This document shows, in pieces, positions 8,868 to 17,501 of a stretch of 64,000 nt of DNA (the first letter of the stretch is position 1; every line of letters begins with the position of its first letter). The stretch is from JADFNB01 sp036397455. GTDB lineage: Bacteria; Gemmatimonadota; Gemmatimonadetes; Gemmatimonadales; GWC2-71-9. The stretch spans positions 1 through 64,000 of the forward strand of contig DASWIX010000079.1 of the NCBI GenBank assembly GCA_036397455.1. The letters are read 5' to 3'. Under the pieces are notes generated by a model. It was given only the letters and a program-made list of their open reading frames with translations. It had not been told where the DNA came from and made no database searches. Position numbers and translations under genes: made by a program.

Positions 8868-8941
8868 CGCCCCCGCCAGGACTCGAACCTGGGACCTACG
8901 GCTTAGAAGGCCGTTGCTCTATCCAGTTGAGCTACAGGGGC
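8868..8941 (-). tRNA. tRNA-Arg (anticodon TCT)
   Basis: 74-nt cloverleaf on the minus strand. The 5' acceptor GCCCCTG pairs with CGGGGGC, the D-arm contains TAGCTCAACTGGATAGAGC, the anticodon loop is CTTCTAA with TCT at 8907-8905, and the T-arm contains GGTTCGAGTCC. The discriminator is G and CCA is not encoded. Confidence 0.95.
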
Positions 8942-9046
8942 TCGGCTTCCAAGTTCTTACCGCCTATCCTCATACACAAGCGTGTGCGGGACCGGCAGGC
9001 CGCGGCGTTGCCGTTGGGCAACGGCGGTTTGCGGGAAATCGGACCG

Positions 9047-9940
9047 CTAGCCTGCGACCACCTCGACGATGCGATTCTTGCCCTGCCGCTTGGCCGCGGC
9101 AAGCGCACCGGCGGCGGCTTCCACAAGCCCCAGCGCAGGCACGTCGGCGGTCGGCACGCGGGAGGAGACACCGCAACTGACGGTGAGGCGTCCATCGACC
9201 CCGCTGACGCAGACGAGGTTGACGGCGTGCACATCGAGCCGCATCCGCTCGCACACGCGCGCGGCATCGCCGGCCTCGAGACCACCGGCAAACAGGACAC
9301 CAAACGTGCCGCCGTCGTACCGCGCAATCAGATCACCCGCGCGGCGGACGTGCGCGCCAAGCAGCCCGGCTATCCTCCGGAGGCTTTTGTCACCCTCGAG
9401 GTGACCGTGCACGTCGTTGAAGGCGCGCAGCCCGTCGACGTCGATCAGCGCGATTGAGAACGGCAACTTGATGCGCGCCGCACGACGCCACTCGTCCTGG
9501 AGTCGCTCATCGAACACGCGACGGTTGGGCGCCCCGGTAATCCCGTCCACGCGGTCCTCGCGCAGTTTGCGTTCGGTGATGTCCCGTGCGACCGCATACA
9601 GCAGTCCCGTCTTTTCTTCCGGGAATGAGGCCCAACTGAGGTACTTGTAGGAGCCATCCTTGCAACGAAACCGATTCTCGAAGGCCAGAGTAAGCTGACC
9701 GCCAGCCAGCTTGCCAACTTCCGCGAGGGTCTGTTCCCGGTCCTCCGGATGGACGAGATCGAGGTACGACGTCGCGAGCAACTCGTCGGTATCGTAGCCG
9801 AGCACACGCTCGAACGACGGGTTCACCTTACGGAAGAACCCCTTCGTGTCGGCGATGCACAGCATGTCGACCGCGAAGTTGAAGAACTTCTCGAGATCGT
9901 ACCCGTCTTGCGCAGCTCCCAAAAGTCTCTCCGTGGACAA
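9047..9940 (-). CDS. PAS-GGDEF protein with a degenerate active site
   Basis: 297 residues, probably starting at TTG 9940. An N-terminal PAS domain (~18-128; FFRKVNPSFERVLGYDTDELL) leads through ERKLREDRVDGITGAPNRRVF into a GGDEF domain (~135-295). The catalytic signature is lost: the expected RYGGDEF reads RYDGGTF, so neither the metal/GTP acid pair nor the Gly pair is intact. Diguanylate cyclase activity is therefore unlikely; a GTP/c-di-GMP sensor or scaffold role is more plausible. It lies between two tRNA genes on the same strand. Confidence 0.85.
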   Translation of the reverse strand: MSTERLLGAAQDGYDLEKFFNFAVDMLCIADTKGFFRKVNPSFERVLGYDTDELLATSYLDLVHPEDREQTLAEVGKLAGGQLTLAFENRFRCKDGSYKYLSWASFPEEKTGLLYAVARDITERKLREDRVDGITGAPNRRVFDERLQDEWRRAARIKLPFSIALIDVDGLRAFNDVHGHLEGDKSLRRIAGLLGAHVRRAGDLIARYDGGTFGVLFAGGLEAGDAARVCERMRLDVHAVNLVCVSGVDGRLTVSCGVSSRVPTADVPALGLVEAAAGALAAAKRQGKNRIVEVVAG

Positions 9941-9959
9941 GGACCCCGTCGGGGAGGCA

Positions 9960-10050
9960 GCCGGATTCGCCGCCGAAGCCAGCGCGCAGCCGGATTCGCC
10001 ACCGAACCACCAGCGCGCGGCCGGATTCGACGCCGAAGCGCCAGCGAGGC
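9960..10050. repeat. three imperfect ~30-bp direct repeats resembling the tRNA-Pro T-arm
   Basis: GCCGGATTCG occurs at 9960-9969, 9989-9998 and 10020-10029, each followed by a (c/a)(c/g)CCGAA...CCAGCG stretch. The same ten bases occur at 10107-10116 within tRNA-Pro as its T-arm and acceptor. Periods are 29 and 31 bp. The repeats lie just downstream (minus sense) of the tRNA. Confidence 0.6.
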
Positions 10051-10098
10051 GCCGAGATCCGGGCGACCCGGCGAGCCCTCGCCAACGGCGAGGGCGAG

Positions 10099-10172
10099 TC
10101 GGGGCGGCCGGATTCGAACCGGCGACCCCCTGCTCCCAAAGCAGGTGCGCTACCGGACTGCGCTACGCCCCG
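10099..10172 (-). tRNA. tRNA-Pro (anticodon TGG)
   Basis: 74-nt cloverleaf. The acceptor CGGGGCG pairs with CGCCCCG, the D-arm contains TAGCGCAGTCCGGTAGCGC, the anticodon loop reads TTTGGGA with TGG at 10138-10136, and the T-arm is CGGTTCGAATCCG. CCA is not encoded. Confidence 0.95.
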
Positions 10173-10300
10173 TTTGTCCTCATCCGCCCGGCGCTCTGCG
10201 AGGACACGTCGGCGCCTAAATGTAGAGCGTCCGGAAGGCGCCGACCAGCCACCTCGCCAGCTACGAAACCCCCGTTCCGATTCGCCTGGCGGCGGACCGG

Positions 10301-10927
10301 TCACGGCGCGCGGCTCTGTATCCACTCCACAAGTGCGCGGAACGCCCGTCCGCGGTGGCTCACCGAGTCCTTCTCCTGCTGCGATGCGTCGCCAAAACTC
10401 TTGCCAAGATCGTCGGCGAAGAACAGCGGATCATAGCCAAACCCGCCTGAGCCCATACGTCGATCGAGGATGCGTCCGGCGCAAGCTCCTTCGAACACAT
10501 GCGGGACGCCGTCATGCCGGTCGAGGAACACCACGACGCAGCGGTACCGACCGCGTCGGCGCGCCTCCGGTGCACCCGCTAACCTCCGCAACAACTCGTT
10601 GTTGTTCGCCTCGTCCTGGTCGTTCGGATCGGCGGTCGGCAAGGCAAAGCGCCGCGAGCGCACGCCGGGCTCACCGCCCAGGGCGAACACCTCGAGGCCT
10701 GAGTCTTCCGCGACCGTGGGGAGCCCCGATCGCTTGGCGAAATACTCGGCCTTCCTGCGCGCGTTCCCCTCAAAGGAGCCGGTATCCTCGAGGGCGTCCT
10801 CCGCGACGTCCGGCCATATCCCGTGCTCCTCCGGGAATACGATGTGATGTGGGATGTCCGCGAGCAGCGGTCTGATCTCTCGTTGCTTCCCCGAGCTCCG
10901 TGTCGCCACCAGCAGCTTCGACGTCAT
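10301..10927 (-). CDS. rdgB: XTP/dITP diphosphatase (RdgB/HAM1)
   Basis: 208 residues, full length. It hydrolyses deaminated purine nucleotides (ITP, dITP, XTP) to monophosphates, cleaning the nucleotide pool. Signatures: LLVATRSSGKQREI at the N-terminus (SxxKxxE), FEGNARRKA ~55, AEDSGLEV ~73, FGYDPLFF ~168 and SHRGRAFRAL ~192. The start overlaps the rph stop in an ATGA, so rph-rdgB is a coupled pair, a common arrangement. Confidence 0.95.
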   Translation of the reverse strand: MTSKLLVATRSSGKQREIRPLLADIPHHIVFPEEHGIWPDVAEDALEDTGSFEGNARRKAEYFAKRSGLPTVAEDSGLEVFALGGEPGVRSRRFALPTADPNDQDEANNNELLRRLAGAPEARRRGRYRCVVVFLDRHDGVPHVFEGACAGRILDRRMGSGGFGYDPLFFADDLGKSFGDASQQEKDSVSHRGRAFRALVEWIQSRAP

Positions 10928-11631
10928 GCCAGTATCCGTCGCTGGGCGGAGAACAACTCCGCAATCCCCTTATCGGCCAACGCCAACATGCGGTCGAGGT
11001 CTGTTCTGCTGAACGAACCGCCTTCCCCGGTGCCCTGCACCTCCACATAGCGGTCGGGCTCGAGCACGACGACGTTGGCATCGACGTCGGCCCCCCGGTC
11101 TTCCTCGTAGCAGAGGTCCAGCAAGGGCGCGCCGTTCACGATCCCCACCGACACCGCCGCCGCCAACCGTCCAAACGGATTGGCGACACCATGCGTTTCG
11201 GTCATCCACGCACATGCATCGGCCAGCGCGACCGCGGCGCCCGAGATGGCGGCGGTGCGGGTTCCACCATCGGCCTGCAGTACGTCGCAATCGATGTGGA
11301 TCGTGCGCTCGCCGAACTCGAACGTCGCGAGCGCGCCGCGCAGGCTGCGTCCGATAAGGCGTTGGATTTCCTGCGTGCGGCCGCCAGGGCCGGTTCGTTC
11401 CCGGGCGGTTCGCTCGCTCGTCGCCCGTGGCAGCATCGCGTACTCGGCGGTCAGCCATCCGAGTCCACGTCCCCTCCGCCATGGCGGCACCGACTCGGTA
11501 ACGCTGGCCGTACAGTGCACGAGTGTCGCGCCAAACCGCACGAGGCACGAGCCTTCGGCGTAGGGGTTGGCACCCCGTTCGAACGCGACTGGTCGCATCG
11601 CGTCTGCGGCGCGCCCGTCAGGACGTGTCAT
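10924..11631 (-). CDS. rph: ribonuclease PH
   Basis: 235 residues from ATG 11631, which gives the family's typical start (MTRPDGRAADAMRPVAFER). It is a phosphorolytic 3'-5' exonuclease that trims tRNA and other RNA ends, acting as a hexamer. Motifs: GSCLVRFGATLVHC ~27, RTQEIQRLIGRSLR ~87, IDCDVLQADGGTRTAAISG ~115 and the C-terminal EGGSFSRTDLDRML. It is coupled to rdgB. Confidence 0.95.
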   Translation of the reverse strand: MTRPDGRAADAMRPVAFERGANPYAEGSCLVRFGATLVHCTASVTESVPPWRRGRGLGWLTAEYAMLPRATSERTARERTGPGGRTQEIQRLIGRSLRGALATFEFGERTIHIDCDVLQADGGTRTAAISGAAVALADACAWMTETHGVANPFGRLAAAVSVGIVNGAPLLDLCYEEDRGADVDANVVVLEPDRYVEVQGTGEGGSFSRTDLDRMLALADKGIAELFSAQRRILA

Positions 11632-11790
11632 CCGTTCACTCCAGGAGTTTGGACATTGCGATGCCGCTACCACGATGACCCGGGAGACGGTTCGATCGCT
11701 TCGGTACGCTCCGCAGGTGGGCCTCACCGTACCGCACCAACGGATCGACCCCTGAGCGTGTTACCGTGCCGGTCACCGTCTTGTCAACGG

Positions 11791-13083
11791 TCACGCATGC
11801 GACGTGGGCACGTCGGTCGTCCCCCAGCGATTGAAGCTCCACTTGAGCAACGGCGGCGCCATGAACGTCGAGCCGATCACCATCAGCAGAATCGCACTGA
11901 ACAGCTCGGTGGATAAGACGCCGGACGCGAGGCCGAGATTCGCGAAGATCAATCCCACCTCACCGCGCGGGACCATGCCGATCCCCACGCCGAGTCGATT
12001 GAACCGGCGCCAGGCCACCGCGTACCCGGCAACCACTTTCCCGACGCAGGCGATGGCGAGCAGCACGGCCCCGAGCAACAGCACCGTGTGATTGGTGGGG
12101 TCAAACGGATTGAGCAGCCGGAGATCGAGTTGGGCCCCGATACTGAGGAAGAAGATCGGCGTGAATATATCCGCCACCGGCTTGATCCGCTCTTCGATCA
12201 CGTCGAACTGGTTGGTGCCCGACAGGATCAGGCCCGACGCGAACGCGCCGATGATCATGGCGGAACCGGCCTCATTCGCCAGCCACGCCACCAGCAGCGT
12301 GAAGGCGAAGGCCGAGACCAGCAACATCCCCCGGACGCGCATGCGGTCGATCATGCTGAAAATCCGCGGGGTGACGGCGAGCCCGACGACGAGCGCGGCC
12401 GCGAGAAACCCGACCGCGAGCGCAAACGCGCGCCCGACGTCCAGCACACCCACGCTGGTCCCGGCCACGAGCGCCGCGACGACGCCGAGAATGACGAGCC
12501 CCAGCACATCGTCGATCACCGCCGCCCCGATGATCAGTTGGCCTTCCAGCGAGTGCATCGCCTTGAGATCCGTGAGCACCCGCGCCGTAATCCCGACGGA
12601 CGTCGCGGTCATGGCCGCCCCGACGTAAATCCCCGTGGTGGACCGTGAGACCAGATCGAATTGCGTGGTTGCGAAGGGAGACACCCAAAACAGAAATCCC
12701 AACGCAAACGGCACGATCACACCGACACTCGCGACCGTGAACGCCGCGCGGCCCACCCGGAACAGTTGCTTCAGGTCGGTCTCCAGGCCGATCTCGAACA
12801 GGAGCACGACCACGCCGATCTCGGCGAAGATCTTGACGATCTCGGTCATGGGGTCGGCGAGATCCGTTGGGATGACACCGAGGAGGCTGGGCCCGAGCAA
12901 CGCGCCCGCGATCAATTCACCGAGGACGGCCGGCTGCCCTATGCGCTCGAACCCCTCGGCGGAAAACTTGCCGGCCAGGAGCATGACCGGGAGAATCCAG
13001 AACAGCGCCGTGAAGCCGTTCTCCCCGGAGGCCGGGGACGAGAGGACTGCAAGTGGCGTCGCCGCGAGGACAGACGCAATCAT
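11791..13083 (-). CDS. CPA2-type cation/proton antiporter
   Basis: 430 residues with about 12 hydrophobic segments spanning the whole protein. It has the CPA2 (Kef/NapA) pattern: GQPAVLGELIAGALLGPSLLG ~50, EIGVVVLLFEIGLETDL ~88-105, and GAAVIDDVLGLVILGVVAAL ~187-205 containing the ion-binding Asp pair (DD), then MVPRGEVGLIFANLG ~370. No cytoplasmic TrkA-N (RCK) domain follows, so it is likely a simple Na+/H+ or K+/H+ exchanger of the inner membrane. It sits 4 nt after the small one-helix gene and may be its operon's last member. Confidence 0.85.
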   Translation of the reverse strand: MIASVLAATPLAVLSSPASGENGFTALFWILPVMLLAGKFSAEGFERIGQPAVLGELIAGALLGPSLLGVIPTDLADPMTEIVKIFAEIGVVVLLFEIGLETDLKQLFRVGRAAFTVASVGVIVPFALGFLFWVSPFATTQFDLVSRSTTGIYVGAAMTATSVGITARVLTDLKAMHSLEGQLIIGAAVIDDVLGLVILGVVAALVAGTSVGVLDVGRAFALAVGFLAAALVVGLAVTPRIFSMIDRMRVRGMLLVSAFAFTLLVAWLANEAGSAMIIGAFASGLILSGTNQFDVIEERIKPVADIFTPIFFLSIGAQLDLRLLNPFDPTNHTVLLLGAVLLAIACVGKVVAGYAVAWRRFNRLGVGIGMVPRGEVGLIFANLGLASGVLSTELFSAILLMVIGSTFMAPPLLKWSFNRWGTTDVPTSHA

Positions 13084-13087
13084 GGAA

Positions 13088-13462
13088 TTAGAGTCGCTCC
13101 CGCACTTCCGGCGAGCGGGGAAGGATGTATTGGTAGAACGGGAGGCTGAGCGTGTCCTGCCACGACGTGGAGATGACGACTTCGCGCGGCCGCGATCGCC
13201 GGCGTATCGTGATCCGCTGTGCCTCCACCGGGAGATTCAGCGATTCCGCCGTGGCCCGGAGGCGTCGGCGAATGACGGCATCATCCAGATTCGTGGCGAA
13301 GCGCGCCTGTTCCTTCATGGAGTCGCGCATGCGCACATACCGTATTTGTTTGGATCCGATGTCCGCTCCCCAGTACGCCACCGCCGCGACGACGAGCAAG
13401 CCGAACAGGCAACCCGTTCGCAAGCGGCCACGCCGATTGCCTGCACGTCGCAGGCTCACCAT
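13088..13462 (-). CDS. small single-helix membrane protein
   Basis: 124 residues from ATG 13462, which overlaps the LptE-like stop (ATGGTGA). A basic N-terminus (RRAGNRRGRLR) is followed by one transmembrane helix (TGCLFGLLVVAAVAYWGA), then a soluble domain with EQARFATNLDDAVIRRRLRA and IRRRSRPREVVISTSW. The fold recalls short DUF4845-type proteins, but this is not certain. Context in the envelope operon suggests a periplasmic-facing role. Confidence 0.6.
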   Translation of the reverse strand: MVSLRRAGNRRGRLRTGCLFGLLVVAAVAYWGADIGSKQIRYVRMRDSMKEQARFATNLDDAVIRRRLRATAESLNLPVEAQRITIRRRSRPREVVISTSWQDTLSLPFYQYILPRSPEVRERL

Positions 13463-13971
13463 TGCGACTGCGCACCATCGACGATGTCCGTGACCAGCTT
13501 GTTGAGCGCCCGCTCGCGACCCTCCCCTTCTCGCGGCGGTTCGTACTCGCCGTCCACCACGAGGCTGCGCCGCTCCCACAGCGATCGCCCCTCCTGGCGA
13601 TCGAAGATCTCTACGCTCAAGGTGAGCTGCACGCGGCGCGCCGTCACCTGGACGTCGCCGGACCGACCGGGCTGAATGGAGAGCGGAATGTCGGGCTCAT
13701 ATCGCAGGATAGCGCCCCGCACCACGGCATCGGCCCGCTCTTCGGAAGCGAGGCGGAGTCCCAATCGGCCCTCCATCGCGTTGCGAACGGCGTCCGTGAC
13801 CTCCTGGGTCAACACCGCCTCGGCCGTCTGGTTGTCGAACGGGAGAATCGCGACGGTGCGGATATGTGATGGGAGACCACCCCCGGCAAACCCGTACAGG
13901 CATCCCGTGCTCAGTCCGGCAACCACCATGAAGCCGAACGCGTCAGCTCGCCTTCCAGGTCTCCGCGTCAA
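13456..13971 (-). CDS. LptE-like LPS-assembly lipoprotein
   Basis: About 157-171 residues. The mature part fits the LptE/RlpB fold: SHIRTVAILPFDNQTAEAVLTQ, TDAVRNAMEGRLGLRL, ADAVVRGAILRYEP and a long C-terminal helix (ERALNKLVTDIVDGAQSQW). LptE plugs the LptD barrel during LPS export. The start is chosen as TTG 13971, which supplies a basic N-terminus before the hydrophobic segment and the GC of the lipobox (AGLSTGC); ATG 13929 would leave a very short signal. It overlaps the upstream lipoprotein gene by 29 nt. Confidence 0.65.
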   Translation of the reverse strand: MTRRPGRRADAFGFMVVAGLSTGCLYGFAGGGLPSHIRTVAILPFDNQTAEAVLTQEVTDAVRNAMEGRLGLRLASEERADAVVRGAILRYEPDIPLSIQPGRSGDVQVTARRVQLTLSVEIFDRQEGRSLWERRSLVVDGEYEPPREGEGRERALNKLVTDIVDGAQSQW

Positions 13972-14656
13972 ACACCACAAGAGTATCGATCGCCTCGATC
14001 GTGAAAGAAAACCGCGACGCATCTTGCGGAAACGTCATCGTTGCCCGCTGTGGTTGCCGCGCGGTATCGAACTGCGTTTCCGTCACACCGACGATGCGGG
14101 TCCCAACTCGCATCTCGGCCAGTAGTCGCCCGGCCGGCTCGGGCTCCAGGATGAAGTCGAGCACTTCGTCGCCCACCGCGTAGCGCCACGCCCTGCGATC
14201 GGGCCCATCGCGGCCCGACAGCGCCGCACCGTCCGGCGGTTCGGTGGGCATGCCCAAGGCTGCCCAGAACAACGGGGCCACCGGAATCAGGCTCCGGAAG
14301 TCTCCCTCTGGTTGCGCCCACAGCTTCCGGCCTTCCACAACCACGGCCGAACCTGATTTGCCGAAGGGCCCGCGGTAGTCAAACCGCAGTGTGTCCGGTG
14401 GTGCAATCCGTACCACGGCGCGCCCACCGGAGGAGCCCTTCTGGTTCTCGAAGCGCCAGCGGAGGTGGACCTCCATCGCGCGACGAGGCGCCAGTTCGCC
14501 GGCCCACCCCGCCACAATGGCGGGTGACATTGGGGTGAGGTCGGCGGGGGCGATGCTGCGCAATCCGGACCAGCATCCGGCCGGAAGTGCGCTCACGACA
14601 CCAAGCAGATAATACCGGCGCCACCGAGTGGGGTCAAGCGGAAACGATTGTCCCAT
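13943..14656 (-). CDS. LolB/DUF4292-like outer-membrane lipoprotein
   Basis: 237 residues with a lipoprotein signal (YYLLGVVSALPAGC, Cys ~28). The mature part resembles the open beta-barrel of LolB/DUF4292 proteins: MEVHLRWRFENQKGSSGGRAVVRIAPPDTLRFDYRGPFGKSG and VVVEGRKLWA early, then VLDFILEPEPAGRLLAEM. Such proteins bind lipid tails of lipoproteins or LPS. ATG 14656 overlaps the stop of the protease-barrel gene (TGATG), indicating coupled translation. Confidence 0.65.
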   Translation of the reverse strand: MGQSFPLDPTRWRRYYLLGVVSALPAGCWSGLRSIAPADLTPMSPAIVAGWAGELAPRRAMEVHLRWRFENQKGSSGGRAVVRIAPPDTLRFDYRGPFGKSGSAVVVEGRKLWAQPEGDFRSLIPVAPLFWAALGMPTEPPDGAALSGRDGPDRRAWRYAVGDEVLDFILEPEPAGRLLAEMRVGTRIVGVTETQFDTARQPQRATMTFPQDASRFSFTIEAIDTLVVFDAETWKAS

Positions 14657-17499
14657 CAGTAGTTAAAGCCGAAGAAGAAGTCCAGGAAACGTCGACCGGA
14701 CCTGCTTGGCGGAAGCGAGTATCCGTCGACATCCCCGAACTCGAATCGGTAGCCCCAGTCGAGCCGAAGGACGATCGGGTAGAGTACCGGCATCCGGAAG
14801 CTGACTCCGGCGCTCCCCAACACACCCCGCCCCGCCGTCGTCTCATTCCAGGCACCCCCGACATCACCGAACACCGCCCCTTGGATACCGGGAAACCGCA
14901 GCGTCCCGACCGGAAGACCGATCGCCAAAAAGTCAGACAACGGAAACCGGACTTCCTGATTGACCAGAAACGCCGTGGTTCCCGCCACGTTGCCAAAGCG
15001 CGGGTAACCGCGCAACGCCCATGGCCCGCCGATGGTGATCCGGCGCGGCCGGCTTCCGTCCGCGTGGTAGCCGAACACCCGGACCGCGTACGCGGCCCGC
15101 TGGGCGATGCGGAAGTACTTTCGTTGATCCAACGCGATCAGCCACGAATCGAATCGCCCGTTCGAAAGATCGTTGGTGACGCCGACGGTGATGTTGCGCC
15201 GCTGGCCATCGATCGGACCGGTCTCCAGCCACAGCGAGTTGTCCTTGACGACACTGAGCAGGTTCGACGCCAACCAGCCAACGCGACGAGGCTCCACGAC
15301 GTCTCCGCCAACGATGTCAAACCGATCGGAACGCTCGAGCCGGAGCTGCGCCTCCAGGCGCGAGAAGCGCGAGAAGGGCCAGCGGACCTCACCGAACCCG
15401 CCGAACGACGTTTCTTCGAAGATGGTTTCGAAGTCTCCCTCGCGAAACAGGCCGCGTAACCGGAACAGGCCGGCTCCCCAGTTGAGTCGCCGCTTCTGGT
15501 TCAGGTAGAACAACGATCCATTGACGTTCTCGAAGAAATTGCCGATGCCCGTCCCTTGAAACGACGTGAGCGACAAGAACAGCAAGTGGTCACTCAACAG
15601 GTCAGAAAACAGAAACAACGCGCCCTGCGCCGATCCGATGCCGGGCGCGACGACCGCGTCACCCGTCGCGAAATCGAGACTGAACCGGCGTCGGTACGAG
15701 TCGTGAGTCACGTTGGTGTACGTGCTGTTTCGCAGCTCCGTCCACTCCCATCCGGCCGGTTCGGTGGCTGGGACATTGAGCGCGATCATCGGCCGATCGG
15801 CCGTATCCGGCTCGAGCGGCGCGCGGAAGATGCCGAAGCCAAGGTCGCTGAACCCGCCGAACACGATCGCGTTCTCCGTTTCAACCCATTGCGGATCGAA
15901 CGCGCCGGTCAGGGTCGTCGTTTCCTGCCTGCCGTAGCCTTCCTCGTCGATCGAGAACACGTCAAACACGCCGTGCCGATCCGAGGAGAAGTAGATGCGC
16001 CCGTTGGCCGCCCACCGCGGTGTCTCGTCACGCCACGCGCCGCGCGTCAGGTAGCGGACGGCCCCTGTCGCGACATCGAGCAGGAAGAGGTTCAACGCGC
16101 CGTCGGGGCCGTATGCGGTTCGATCGGACGCGAATACGATGCGGCGCCCGTCAGGACTGAAACTCGGATCCAGGTCCTCGAAGTGATCCTCCGTGAGCCG
16201 TTCCAGCCGGCCGTTCGGCAACCGCAGCCGGTACAGATCGGATAACCCCGAAATGGATAACCCACTGAAGACCACGCTGGACCCATCCGGCGCCCACGAG
16301 GGGGACAACACGCCCACCAATTCGGGAAACTGGTAGCGTCCCACCACCCGATCCCGCACGATGTCCCAGAAGAACAGCGCATCACGCTCCAGGTACTTGC
16401 TCGTGAAGACGGCGATCCCGTTTCGCACGTCCATCCGCGATGCAAACGGGTGGAACGATTCGAATTCCGCCGATCGTTCTCCTTTCACCATCGCTTCCGC
16501 CCGGCGACGGGCGCGCCACCCCGTCCGGTAGATGTTCATGTAGCCGGTGCTCGGCGACAGGTACAGCAGTTCGGTCGTGGAGTCCTGCGGGTTCACGTAG
16601 GCGACCGGCTTGATCGCGATGTCGGCGATCTTGGTCGCCGTCAAGGCGAGCGGACGGCGCTCGTGCACGGCCGGGAAGTAGCGCTGGCGAAAATCCTGCA
16701 GGAAGCGCTCGTTCAGTTTGCCAAACGGGACGCCGTACACGGCCGTCATCGCTTCGTCGAACGAGGCGTACTTCCACAAGTCCCGGTAGAGAACCTGGAC
16801 GCGCCAATCGCCGAACTCCCGTGCCAGCCACCGGTGAATCGCACCGCCGATCGGGTACACCACGCCACTATAGATGTAGTTCAACTGTTGCAGGCTGGGG
16901 AGCGACCCGGTGACCGTCAGTTCCCGCAGGATCATCTCGTCGCGCCCATCCTCCCCGCCGGACCAGAACTCCGCCAGGCCCTCGCTCCACCACAGGGGCA
17001 GCCGGGGCCGGGTCGTGCGCGGATGCCGCGCAAACACTTCGGATTCGAGACTCAGTTGAAACGCATGCACCATCTCGTGTCGGAGCGTATGCCGAAACTC
17101 CGCATAGTTGCCCTGAAACGGCAGCGTCACCCGTCGCTTGGTGAACTCGGTGACGCCGAGGATCCCCTCAGGCGGCACGAACGGCAGGACGTTCGTCTGC
17201 TCAAAATCGGTGAAGGAGGCATAGACGATGAGGGGAATGCGGCGCCGGGGAGCGTGGCCGAACTTGCGCTCGAGGACGGCAAAACTCTCCTCCGCATACA
17301 CCAGCGCCAGCCTGGCGAGTGCTTCCTCCTCGGGGTAGTGATACAGGTCCACATGCTCGCCCGGGAGCACCCGCCACTCGAAGTCGCGATAATGGATCTT
17401 GTTCTGGCCGAAATAGTTGATTTGCGCCGACGCGACGGTCGGGCACGCGAGCACCAGCACGATCGCGGCGCACGCGCTGCGTGCAGCGATGGGTCGCAT
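14656..17499 (-). CDS. metalloprotease / TolB-like propeller / Omp85-type barrel fusion
   Basis: 947 residues from ATG 17499, chosen for the signal peptide (MRPIAARSACAAIVLVLACP). Residues ~27-330 are a gluzincin (peptidase MA-like) domain with HEMVH at 141-145 and a downstream SEGLAEFWSG as the likely third zinc ligand. Residues ~350-620 carry TolB/WD40-like propeller repeats (SPSWAPDGSSVVFSG, DPSFSPDGRRIVFAS, TPRWAANGRIYFSS). Residues ~640-947 form a membrane barrel with an Omp85-type motif (PWALRGYPRFG) and a C-terminal aromatic (FGFNY). A protease and propeller on an outer-membrane barrel could process or secrete surface proteins; no function is established. It starts 2 nt after the cyclophilin gene's stop. 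Confidence 0.8.
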   Translation of the reverse strand: MRPIAARSACAAIVLVLACPTVASAQINYFGQNKIHYRDFEWRVLPGEHVDLYHYPEEEALARLALVYAEESFAVLERKFGHAPRRRIPLIVYASFTDFEQTNVLPFVPPEGILGVTEFTKRRVTLPFQGNYAEFRHTLRHEMVHAFQLSLESEVFARHPRTTRPRLPLWWSEGLAEFWSGGEDGRDEMILRELTVTGSLPSLQQLNYIYSGVVYPIGGAIHRWLAREFGDWRVQVLYRDLWKYASFDEAMTAVYGVPFGKLNERFLQDFRQRYFPAVHERRPLALTATKIADIAIKPVAYVNPQDSTTELLYLSPSTGYMNIYRTGWRARRRAEAMVKGERSAEFESFHPFASRMDVRNGIAVFTSKYLERDALFFWDIVRDRVVGRYQFPELVGVLSPSWAPDGSSVVFSGLSISGLSDLYRLRLPNGRLERLTEDHFEDLDPSFSPDGRRIVFASDRTAYGPDGALNLFLLDVATGAVRYLTRGAWRDETPRWAANGRIYFSSDRHGVFDVFSIDEEGYGRQETTTLTGAFDPQWVETENAIVFGGFSDLGFGIFRAPLEPDTADRPMIALNVPATEPAGWEWTELRNSTYTNVTHDSYRRRFSLDFATGDAVVAPGIGSAQGALFLFSDLLSDHLLFLSLTSFQGTGIGNFFENVNGSLFYLNQKRRLNWGAGLFRLRGLFREGDFETIFEETSFGGFGEVRWPFSRFSRLEAQLRLERSDRFDIVGGDVVEPRRVGWLASNLLSVVKDNSLWLETGPIDGQRRNITVGVTNDLSNGRFDSWLIALDQRKYFRIAQRAAYAVRVFGYHADGSRPRRITIGGPWALRGYPRFGNVAGTTAFLVNQEVRFPLSDFLAIGLPVGTLRFPGIQGAVFGDVGGAWNETTAGRGVLGSAGVSFRMPVLYPIVLRLDWGYRFEFGDVDGYSLPPSRSGRRFLDFFFGFNY

Positions 17500-17501
17500 C
17501 G

